From Campylobacteraceae bacterium (GTDB lineage Bacteria; Campylobacterota; Campylobacteria; Campylobacterales; Sulfurovaceae): a stretch of 16,217 nt of DNA. The position numbers were made by a program, and so were the translations under genes. The first letter of the stretch is position 1. Every line of letters begins with the position of its first letter. The notes beneath the pieces were generated by a model. The model was given only the letters and a program-made list of their open reading frames with translations, ran no database searches and was not told the origin of the DNA. The stretch spans positions 1 to 16,217 of the forward strand of contig JALWZI010000178.1 in the NCBI GenBank assembly GCA_027002755.1, read 5' to 3'. Positions 7,778-12,670 of the stretch are shown in pieces.

Positions 7778-7784
7778 AAGGAGG
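7778..7784 (+). promoter_or_regulatory. Ribosome-binding site deciding the lipoprotein start
   Basis: AAGGAGG lies 5 nt before ATG at 7790. It fixes this codon as the start even though the frame stays open upstream to about 7673. The ATG also begins a textbook lipoprotein signal peptide. Confidence 0.85.
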
Positions 7785-7789
7785 TTGCC

Positions 7790-8287
7790 ATGAATCGACT
7801 ATCATTGATCCTGGGAGCGATCGTGTTGGGGATAGGCTTGGGCGGATGTGACAATACCGCTGCCGCCTCTTCCCCGACCGAATCGACAGACAAGACGGTG
7901 CTGCGGGGTGAGACCGCTCTCCCCTCGGATCTGATCTTCACCTGTGACAACGGGAAGGTTTACGAGATACGCAGTGAGTTCTACGGTGGCGGAAAAGCCC
8001 GCTTCAGCCTCAGCGTTCCCCAGGGGTCGGTCTGCCGCCTCTGGGTCTCGGACAGGACGCGGGGGACCCGTCCCGTGACCTTCAGTGACTACCGGGGCAA
8101 CCTGGGCTCTCTGGTCTACCTGCGCTCCAACCAGGTGGACCTGGGGCTGATCCGCTTCGTCCGGAACGGCTCGATCCGGACCCCCATCGTCTCCATCGAA
8201 AACAACGATCTGCAGCTGATGGTGGCGGAAGGCGAAGAGGGGATCAACGAATCAGAAGGCTCGGAGCAGCATTTCGCTCTGCAGTAG
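7790..8287 (+). CDS. Hypothetical lipoprotein
   Basis: This 165-aa protein has a lipoprotein signal peptide: a basic start, a hydrophobic core (about residues 5-16) and a lipobox L-G-G-C with Cys20 as the lipidation site. A short Ser/Thr/Ala-rich linker follows, then a domain of about 100 residues (roughly 45-145) of alternating hydrophobic and polar residues suggesting beta strands. It has two further cysteines (Cys52, Cys82) that could form a disulfide in the periplasm. The tail is acidic (Glu-rich, about 147-159). I do not recognise the family. The gene stands alone between recO and the convergent murF and is bordered by palindromes on both sides. The start is supported by the strong AAGGAGG site and the signal peptide. 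Confidence 0.85.
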   Translation: MNRLSLILGAIVLGIGLGGCDNTAAASSPTESTDKTVLRGETALPSDLIFTCDNGKVYEIRSEFYGGGKARFSLSVPQGSVCRLWVSDRTRGTRPVTFSDYRGNLGSLVYLRSNQVDLGLIRFVRNGSIRTPIVSIENNDLQLMVAEGEEGINESEGSEQHFALQ

Positions 8288-8305
8288 CAACCATAAAACA
8301 ACCGA

Positions 8306-8325
8306 CGTGGGATAGTAATTCCACG
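8306..8325. repeat. Short hairpin, AAT/ATT-core type
   Basis: CGTGGGAT-AGTA-ATTCCACG forms an 8-bp stem including one G-T pair with a 4-nt loop. On the minus strand it reads CGTGGAAT...ATCCCACG, similar in layout to the hairpins at 8359-8376 and 8448-8465. Confidence 0.7.
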
Positions 8326-8358
8326 CTACACAGATTTGCCCCCGATACCTATCCGGAA

Positions 8359-8376
8359 ACGCGAATTTATTCGCGT
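8359..8376. repeat. Short hairpin, AAT/ATT-core type
   Basis: ACGCGAAT-TT-ATTCGCGT is a perfect 8-bp inverted repeat with a 2-nt centre. It shares the GAAT-N2-ATTC core with 8448-8465, but the outer stem bases differ and differ in a compensated way. Confidence 0.75.
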
Positions 8377-8447
8377 CCCATGCTCCGAAACCAAGAGGCC
8401 TCAGAATCGAAATAACACTGCCTGACATCCAACCTTCCGGCAGTCCG

Positions 8448-8465
8448 CCGGGAATGAATTCCCGG
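8448..8465. repeat. Short hairpin, AAT/ATT-core type
   Basis: CCGGGAAT-GA-ATTCCCGG is a perfect 8-bp inverted repeat with a 2-nt centre. A competing pairing is possible between TTCCGGC (8435-8441) and GCCGGGAA (8447-8454) with one bulge. Confidence 0.75.
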
Positions 8466-8470
8466 TTCCT

Positions 8471-8501
8471 TTTCAGTGTGTCGCAAAGCGACACCCTGAA
8501 A
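8471..8501. repeat. Strong hairpin with GC-AAA-GC tip
   Basis: TTTCAG-T-GTGTCGC-AAA-GCGACAC-C-CTGAAA forms a 13-bp stem interrupted by one T/C mismatch, with an AAA loop. It is the most stable-looking structure in this intergenic region. No T-run follows on either strand, so intrinsic termination is doubtful. The tip resembles those at 10164-10174 and 10211-10223. Confidence 0.75.
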
Positions 8502-8526
8502 TTCCCGACTCCCAAATTCCTGATTT

Positions 8527-8551
8527 GTCTGAGCTCCTCCGGTGCTCAGAC
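8527..8551 (-). terminator. Hairpin overlapping the murF stop codon, doubtful terminator
   Basis: GTCTGAGC (8527-8534) and GCTCAGAC (8544-8551) are perfect 8-bp complements around a 9-nt loop, and the murF TGA (8546-8548) is inside one arm. Its position suits 3'-end formation of murF mRNA, but on the minus strand it is followed by AAATCAGG rather than U residues, so an intrinsic terminator is only a possibility. Confidence 0.3.
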
Positions 8552-9967
8552 GAAACTCGGCGCGTCGTTGGCGAAGAGGATCAGATCCCCCGGTGCCGTC
8601 TCTTCCGCCAGCATCTGCTCCATCTCAGACTTTTTCTCCAGATGCCGCAGCTTCTCAGGAGAGACGATCCGTTTGAAGGTCGCGTAGTTGAGATCCCCCG
8701 TGACGATGATCCGGTCGAAGATCTCGTCGGCACGCCTCGCCACCTGCTCGTTGAGAGCCTCGTCCGCCTCCACCAGACCCGGGGTGATCAGCACTTTGCG
8801 CCCGGGCCAGGTGGCCGCCAGGTCGAAGGAGGCCATCATGCCGTCGATGTTTCCGTTGAAGCTGTCGTCCAGGATCACCTTGCCCCCGGCGTCGATCCGC
8901 TGGAGCCGGTGGGGAACCGGGGTTATACGCTCCAGACCGGCTCGGATCTGATCCGGGGTGAGTCCCAGAGCCCTGGCCACATGGATCGCCGCCGCCAGGT
9001 TGACAGCGTTGAAGGCTCCCAGGATCTTGGCGCAGTAGCGCTCCCCTTCGAGGGTAAAACAGGTCCCTTCCAGGGTCGCCTCCACCCCCTCGATCTCCGG
9101 ACCGAAGAGATGGATCTTCTCCGTGGGCTGAATATGGGCGCTCTCGTGGACCCAGGCCTCTTTGAGCCTGGGGGAGCGGAGGATCTCCATCTTGGTATCC
9201 CGGATCCGTTCCAGGGTCTTGAAGTATTCGATATGGGCCGGGCCGATCCTGCCCACAACGGCATAGTGGGGCCGGACGAAACGGGTGATCTCCTCGATAT
9301 CCCCCTCGCCCCTCGCCCCCATCTCCACGACATAGACCTCGGTTCTTTCGGGAAGCTCCTCGTTGACATCCTTCATGACACCCCCCAGGGTATTGACAGA
9401 TCGGGGCGTGGCATAGACCCGATACTTCTCTCCCAGGATCGTCGCCAGGAAATTCTTGATGCTGGTTTTGCCGTAGCTGGCGGTCACCCCCACCACCGTG
9501 AGATTGGGCATCGACTCCAGACGGCTTTTCGCCCGGCGGTAGAAGGCACCGAAAAGCATCTTCTCGATGGCCGCCGAGACCAGCCAGGCCAGGAGAATGG
9601 GGATGAAGACGCTGTAGAGTCCGAAGATCAGAACCAGAAAAACCCCGAAAAGCGCCAGAGCGGCGAAGAAGCGCTTGACACGGCCGGTGAAGACCAGCTT
9701 CTTGTCGATCCCCCGCAGCCAGTAGACGAAGAGCGGCAGATAGAGCAGCACCACCACAAAACCGTAGCGTTGCCGGCTCACCGCCATAACAAAGTCGTAA
9801 CTGACAAAGGGAAGCAGAAAATAGAGGTAGTTCCAGACCGGCTTGGTGTGGTGAAAGATCACCCGCTCCAGCCGGTAGCTGTACCACTGCAGCGTCGTGA
9901 TGATGTAGTAGCCCAGCATCCCGAGCATCAGGAAGTAGGCCAGGAGGTTGACAAGGGTTAGCAGCAT
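8546..9967 (-). CDS. murF: UDP-N-acetylmuramoyl-tripeptide--D-alanyl-D-alanine ligase, membrane-extended
   Basis: This 473-aa Mur ligase adds D-Ala-D-Ala to UDP-MurNAc-tripeptide with ATP, the last cytoplasmic step of peptidoglycan precursor synthesis. Residues 1-135 are largely hydrophobic, with about four membrane segments (near 4-25, 45-62, 68-84 and 100-132). Soluble MurF of other phyla lacks this, but Campylobacterota MurF proteins carry such an extension. The catalytic part has a P-loop V-T-A-S-Y-G-K-T-S at 161-169 (Lys167), E215-M-G-A, an N-A-V-N-L-A-A-A segment near 320-327, H353-R and the MurF-like D-D-S-F-N at 367-371. The usual N-terminal UDP-binding domain seems replaced by the membrane part. 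The ATG has a GGAG site 6 nt upstream. The gene follows an alpha/beta hydrolase gene, as in Campylobacter, but across 287 bp of repeats. Confidence 0.9.
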   Translation of the reverse strand: MLLTLVNLLAYFLMLGMLGYYIITTLQWYSYRLERVIFHHTKPVWNYLYFLLPFVSYDFVMAVSRQRYGFVVVLLYLPLFVYWLRGIDKKLVFTGRVKRFFAALALFGVFLVLIFGLYSVFIPILLAWLVSAAIEKMLFGAFYRRAKSRLESMPNLTVVGVTASYGKTSIKNFLATILGEKYRVYATPRSVNTLGGVMKDVNEELPERTEVYVVEMGARGEGDIEEITRFVRPHYAVVGRIGPAHIEYFKTLERIRDTKMEILRSPRLKEAWVHESAHIQPTEKIHLFGPEIEGVEATLEGTCFTLEGERYCAKILGAFNAVNLAAAIHVARALGLTPDQIRAGLERITPVPHRLQRIDAGGKVILDDSFNGNIDGMMASFDLAATWPGRKVLITPGLVEADEALNEQVARRADEIFDRIIVTGDLNYATFKRIVSPEKLRHLEKKSEMEQMLAEETAPGDLILFANDAPSFV

Positions 9968-9987
9968 GGATGGCTCCGTTTTTTATC

Positions 9988-10017
9988 AGTGGGTAGTGGG
10001 TAGTGGGTAGTGGGTAG
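9988..10017 (+). repeat. Heptad tandem repeat, unit AGTGGGT
   Basis: Four perfect AGTGGGT units followed by AG lie about 20 bp upstream of the murF start, on the leader side of that minus-strand gene. The plus strand carries a TAG in every unit; the minus strand carries no stop, so a minus-strand frame stays open across it. Confidence 0.93.
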
Positions 10018-10023
10018 ATTTTT

Positions 10024-10057
10024 GATTGAGAATTGTGAATTGAGAATTGAGAATTTT
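10024..10057 (+). repeat. Heptad tandem repeat, unit AATTGAG
   Basis: Units GATTGAG, AATTGTG, AATTGAG, AATTGAG and a trailing AATTTT. This is the same unit as at 6907-6941, in opposite orientation. It is separated from the AGTGGGT array by only about 6 bp. Confidence 0.9.
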
Positions 10058-10062
10058 GTTAG

Positions 10063-10099
10063 GCGTTGTTTCGTAACGCTCTTACCAAAAAAGGTAAGA
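10063..10099. repeat. Two adjacent small hairpins upstream of murF
   Basis: GCGTTG-TTTCG-TAACGC (10063-10079) makes a 6-bp stem with one G-T pair. Directly after it TCTTACC-A6-GGTAAGA (10080-10099) makes a perfect 7-bp stem around an A6 loop (U6 on the minus-strand transcript). They sit in the untranslated gap between the alpha/beta hydrolase gene and murF. Confidence 0.65.
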
Positions 10100-10125
10100 A
10101 AGTGAGAAGGTGAGAAGGTGGGTGG
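10091..10125 (+). repeat. Eight-bp tandem repeat, unit AAGGTGAG
   Basis: Units AAGGTAAG, AAAGTGAG, AAGGTGAG, AAGGTGGG and a partial TGG. This is the only array in the window with an 8-bp period. Part of it is repeated in inverted orientation at 10149-10162. Confidence 0.8.
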
Positions 10126-10162
10126 TAGTATAGGTTTTACAATACCTTCCCACCTTCTCACC
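10109..10162. repeat. 14-bp perfect inverted repeat upstream of murF
   Basis: GGTGAGAAGGTGGG (10109-10122) and CCCACCTTCTCACC (10149-10162) are exact reverse complements with a 26-nt spacer. A further partial copy of the right arm, CCCACCTTCTGACCT, follows from 10178. In the transcript towards murF this could form a long stable stem, so it may attenuate or protect the message; that is inference. Confidence 0.75.
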
Positions 10163-10163
10163 A

Positions 10164-10174
10164 GCGCAAAGCGC
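10164..10174. repeat. Mini-hairpin GCGC-AAA-GCGC
   Basis: An 11-bp inverted repeat with 4-bp stem and AAA loop directly follows the 14-bp inverted repeat. Its tip is the same as in the strong hairpin at 8471-8501. Confidence 0.55.
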
Positions 10175-10194
10175 GATCCCACCTTCTGACCTCT

Positions 10195-10237
10195 GTTCAA
10201 ACGACAAAGAGGGGCGAAGCCCCGTTCAAACGACAAA
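10195..10237. repeat. Mini-hairpin flanked by 14-bp direct repeats
   Basis: GTTCAAACGACAAA occurs exactly twice (10195-10208 and 10224-10237). Between the copies is GGGGC-GAA-GCCCC (10211-10223), a 5-bp stem with a GAA loop containing the GCGAAGC heptamer known to form an unusually stable DNA mini-hairpin. The second copy runs on into another CAAACGA unit, so the direct repeat may itself be part of heptad expansion. Confidence 0.75.
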
Positions 10238-10246
10238 CGACGAAAA

Positions 10247-10267
10247 CTCACTCCTCACTCCTCACTG
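10247..10267 (-). repeat. Heptad tandem repeat, unit GAGTGAG (minus strand), covering a stop codon
   Basis: On the plus strand this is CTCACTC, CTCACTC, CTCACTG. On the minus strand it encodes the last residues of the alpha/beta hydrolase and its TGA stop (10257-10255), with further TGA triplets every seven bases after it. It starts the repeat-filled gap before murF. Confidence 0.88.
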
Positions 10268-11007
10268 AATCTCTTATCTGCTTCTCTGCACTCTTTTTCA
10301 ATGGTCCCGGCGACGAAAGCGGCGTTTTCGGGGCGGAGGAAGAAGTAGTGGTCTCCCTCCATCGGATAGAATCGGGCGTCGGGAATCAGCTTGGCGATCC
10401 GTTCGCCGGTCCATGGCGGTGTCGCCGTATCTTCCCGGCCCCAGAAGAGAAGCGCCTTGCCGTGGACCCGGCGGAAGTTCTCCTCGAAATCCTCGTTGAC
10501 GGTGGCCTTGAAGGTCTCGTACATTCCCGGGTTCATCCCTTTGGCATCTTCACTGACAAAGAGGCTTCTGAACCGCTGCACTCCCAGGGGCTTGAGGGCC
10601 TTGAAAAGCGCGATTTTGGCCCGAACCGAGAAGGGCTTGGGGACCAGGACTCCCGCCGAGGAGAGCAGCACCAGACAGTCGGGATCAAGCAGGGTAGCGA
10701 CCTTGCCGCCGAAGGAGTGGCCGGCGATAACCCGGGGGGCGATGCCGATCTCCTGCAGGAAAGTTCGAACGATCGCCGCATAGTCGGCAGTGCACAGGAA
10801 ACGTTCGTTGGGGCTCTGGCCGAAACCGGGAAGGTCCAGATAGAGCTGCCGCCATTCCGGGAGCGTCTTGCCGAAGGCCTGTCGCATCAGCTCCTTGTTG
10901 CTTCCCCAGCCGTGGAGAAAGAGGATCGTCGATTCCTTGGAGGGATGCAGCATCTCGTAGGAGAGCTCGTAGGGCTCTCCGCTGTATCGGATCGTTCGAC
11001 TCGCCAT
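10255..11007 (-). CDS. Alpha/beta-fold hydrolase
   Basis: This 250-aa protein is a serine hydrolase of the alpha/beta fold. Visible elements are the oxyanion-hole HGWG at 32-35, the nucleophile elbow G-H-S-F-G-G with Ser98, the acid residue Asp193 in GRED, and His220 in GDHYFF, in the expected order and spacing. There is no signal peptide, so it should be cytoplasmic. The substrate is unknown. In Campylobacter a putative hydrolase gene also sits next to murF, so the adjacency seems conserved and may reflect a link to envelope precursors, but this is inference. ATG at 11007 is chosen because it lies 4 bp after the L,D-transpeptidase stop; the frame also stays open further upstream into that gene. 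The ribosome-binding site is weak, suggesting coupling. The last codons fall in a heptad array. Confidence 0.85.
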   Translation of the reverse strand: MASRTIRYSGEPYELSYEMLHPSKESTILFLHGWGSNKELMRQAFGKTLPEWRQLYLDLPGFGQSPNERFLCTADYAAIVRTFLQEIGIAPRVIAGHSFGGKVATLLDPDCLVLLSSAGVLVPKPFSVRAKIALFKALKPLGVQRFRSLFVSEDAKGMNPGMYETFKATVNEDFEENFRRVHGKALLFWGREDTATPPWTGERIAKLIPDARFYPMEGDHYFFLRPENAAFVAGTIEKECREADKRFSEE

Positions 11008-11011
11008 GGCC

Positions 11012-12280
11012 CTACTGCGCCTTTTTGAGCTGCATGATCTTGTCGTAGCCGTAGATATCCGGGAAGAAGCGCACCCCGCCCCCCTGGGCCACGTAGGCGG
11101 TGAAGTAGCCCACATGGACCGGAATGGGATTGACCAGGTTGACGGTCTTGAGCTTCCAGGTGTCCAGATCGGCCCTCACACCCGCCCAATCCTTGCTCAG
11201 ATAGCCGTGCTCCGCCAGGTACTGCAGCATCTCCATGGGGCGTGCCAGACGGATACAGCCGTGACTGTAGGCCCGGTAGCTCCGCTTGAAGAGCGACTTC
11301 ATAGGAGTATCGTGCATGTAGACGGAGTTGCCGTTGGGGAACATGAACTTCACCCGCCCCAGAGCGTTGCCCTTGGCCGGCAGCTGCACCAGCTTGTAGG
11401 GGAGCTCCTTTTTCTTCCACTCGGGCCGGAGGTATTTGCGCCAGTTGACCCGTCTCGGATCCACGGGAGTGGAGTCGATATCGTAGCTCTTGAGCACCAC
11501 CATCCGCTTCCGCTTCAGATAGTTGGGGTTCTTGAGCAGATGGGGGATCTCCTCGGCCCGGGCGATGTTGTCAGGAACGTTCCAGGTGGGGTTGAGGACC
11601 ACATATTTCATCTCGGCGCTGAAGATCGGGGTCTGCCAGCTCTTCTGTCCCACCACCGTATCGATGACGAAAGCCAGACGGCCGTTCTCGAAAAAGCGGA
11701 CCTTGAACTCGGGAACATTGACCAGGAAATAGGTCTTCCAGGCTTCGGGATCCGGTTTCATCAGTTTGGCCCGCTCCAGACTCAGACGCACTTTGCGCCG
11801 CTGATCCGGGCCGAGGCCGCCGCCGTGCCAGACGGAAAGGAGCCGTCCGAACTGAGGCGTCGGGGGAATATAGGGTTGGAGGATCTGTTCGATACTTTGG
11901 CCGTCGCGCAGTCCGGAGAGGATCGTGGAGGCAGAGGCATTCTGGAGGTAGGGGGTGAACTTGGTATGGATCTTTCGCTCTTCTCTGGCCTTCTGGGCCG
12001 CCTTGAACGCCGGCAGATCGATACAGCTGTTGGCCAGGTTCCGGGTATAGCCCACCAGCAGTCTGGAGAGGATTCGGGTATCCCGGGTCCGACGGTACTC
12101 TTCGTAAAGCGGTCTGAGCTCACAGAGCGAAGCGTAACGGTCCGAAGCGAGGATCCGTTCGAACTCCCGCTTCTGAGAACTGCTCCACCCCTGCGCATCC
12201 CCAAAATGGGGACCGCCGGTACACCCTGCCAGCCAGAGCGCCGCTCCGGCAATGATCAACCCGCTCCATCTTCGAACCAT
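11012..12280 (-). CDS. Lipid-anchored L,D-transpeptidase (YkuD domain, YcbB-like)
   Basis: This 422-aa protein should act on periplasmic peptidoglycan, making 3-3 cross-links or attaching or trimming at meso-diaminopimelate. It starts with a lipoprotein signal peptide ending L-A-G-C (Cys20). A helical region of about 170 residues follows. The YkuD catalytic domain begins near residue 182 with a Y-F-L-V-N-V-P start and carries M-H-D-T-P (His323) and the active-site motif S-H-G-C-I-R-L at 339-345 with Cys342. The P-T-W-N-V-P and HDTP segments are characteristic of the YcbB (LdtD) group rather than the short YbiS group; the usual YcbB substrate-capping loop is probably the insertion at about 243-310. 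Csd6/Pgp2 carboxypeptidases also use this fold, so reaction type is less sure than fold. It precedes the hydrolase gene by 4 bp. Confidence 0.92.
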   Translation of the reverse strand: MVRRWSGLIIAGAALWLAGCTGGPHFGDAQGWSSSQKREFERILASDRYASLCELRPLYEEYRRTRDTRILSRLLVGYTRNLANSCIDLPAFKAAQKAREERKIHTKFTPYLQNASASTILSGLRDGQSIEQILQPYIPPTPQFGRLLSVWHGGGLGPDQRRKVRLSLERAKLMKPDPEAWKTYFLVNVPEFKVRFFENGRLAFVIDTVVGQKSWQTPIFSAEMKYVVLNPTWNVPDNIARAEEIPHLLKNPNYLKRKRMVVLKSYDIDSTPVDPRRVNWRKYLRPEWKKKELPYKLVQLPAKGNALGRVKFMFPNGNSVYMHDTPMKSLFKRSYRAYSHGCIRLARPMEMLQYLAEHGYLSKDWAGVRADLDTWKLKTVNLVNPIPVHVGYFTAYVAQGGGVRFFPDIYGYDKIMQLKKAQ

Positions 12281-12311
12281 CGGCCTGTCTCACTTTCTAA
12301 TATTTATTAAT

Positions 12312-12346
12312 ATTTTACGTGTTTGGTAAAAATTGTCTTTATTTTA
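12312..12346 (-). promoter_or_regulatory. Candidate promoter for the L,D-transpeptidase gene
   Basis: The 110-bp gap between the DUF4282-like gene and the L,D-transpeptidase gene is markedly AT-rich. On the minus strand TAAAAT occurs at 12346-12341 and again at 12317-12312, either of which could be a -10. An AATATT-TATT-AATATT inverted repeat lies at 12299-12314. No convincing -35 is visible. Confidence 0.35.
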
Positions 12347-12390
12347 TCAGCTTTTGCTTCAGATCGCCCTCTACAGGTCATTTTGCCCTT

Positions 12391-12666
12391 TTAGACACCC
12401 GTCAGCGCTGCACGTATCTGGAAATAGGCGACGAAAAACTCGATGAAGATCCGCCAGGCCAGCTCCCCGGCCAGGAACATCACCAGAATCCCCAGGCGCC
12501 ACTGCCAGGCGCTCCGCAGCCGCTCCCGGATCCGCCGAAAGGCCTCCCGTCGCAGGAGATAGAGAAAAAACAGCGGCATCCCCACCGCCCCCAGATAGTA
12601 GACACCCAGCAGAACCGAGGGGGTGACGAAGGTTCGGAAGGTCAGAAAATCAGCCAGGGTATGCAT
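12391..12666 (-). CDS. DUF4282-like small membrane protein
   Basis: This 91-aa protein begins L-A-D-F-L-T-F-R-T-F-V-T-P followed by V-Y-Y-L-G-A-V, a pattern I associate with the DUF4282 family, and continues with a second hydrophobic segment and an R-I-F-I-E-F-F-V-A-Y-F-Q-I end, also family-like. Two membrane segments are predicted (about 14-38 and 55-85) separated by a very basic cytoplasmic loop (R39-R51, rich in Arg). The family has no established biochemical function. The gene starts 4 bp after the stop of the flavoprotein gene, with a modest AGGAT site, so it is probably translated from the same message. The family call is from remembered consensus and would need a profile search. Confidence 0.75.
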   Translation of the reverse strand: MHTLADFLTFRTFVTPSVLLGVYYLGAVGMPLFFLYLLRREAFRRIRERLRSAWQWRLGILVMFLAGELAWRIFIEFFVAYFQIRAALTGV

Positions 12667-12670
12667 TGTT

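Larger units (their letters stand above)
8288..8545. other. Palindrome-rich convergent intergenic region
   Basis: This stretch of about 258 bp lies between the 3' ends of the lipoprotein gene and murF. It holds at least four separate short hairpins (8306-8325, 8359-8376, 8448-8465, 8471-8501) and a fifth overlapping the murF stop (8527-8551). No hairpin is followed by a clear T-tract, so it is not a standard bidirectional terminator. A minus-strand open frame crosses the region but reads straight through the palindromes and into the lipoprotein gene's antisense, and is not credible as a gene. Confidence 0.75.

Noticed and set aside
8252..8515. An 87-codon minus-strand open frame between murF and the lipoprotein gene
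   Set aside because: It is made of the hairpin cluster and the antisense end of the lipoprotein gene, with no recognisable domain and no good ribosome-binding site.
8525..9961. A 478-codon plus-strand open frame antisense to murF
   Set aside because: A shadow of murF; biased composition and no motif.
9958..10251. A 97-codon minus-strand open frame upstream of murF
   Set aside because: It reads directly through the heptad and 8-bp arrays, giving a peptide of repeat products (for example repeated F-S-I-L-N-S-Q and P-T-T-H-Y-P-L units), and overlaps the murF start. The frame stays open only because these repeat units lack stops on that strand.
10995..11115. An upstream start for the alpha/beta hydrolase inside the L,D-transpeptidase gene
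   Set aside because: The frame is open for 36 more codons, but those overlap the certain end of the L,D-transpeptidase and encode Ser/Arg/Pro-rich antisense-like sequence. ATG at 11007 gives the normal domain start.
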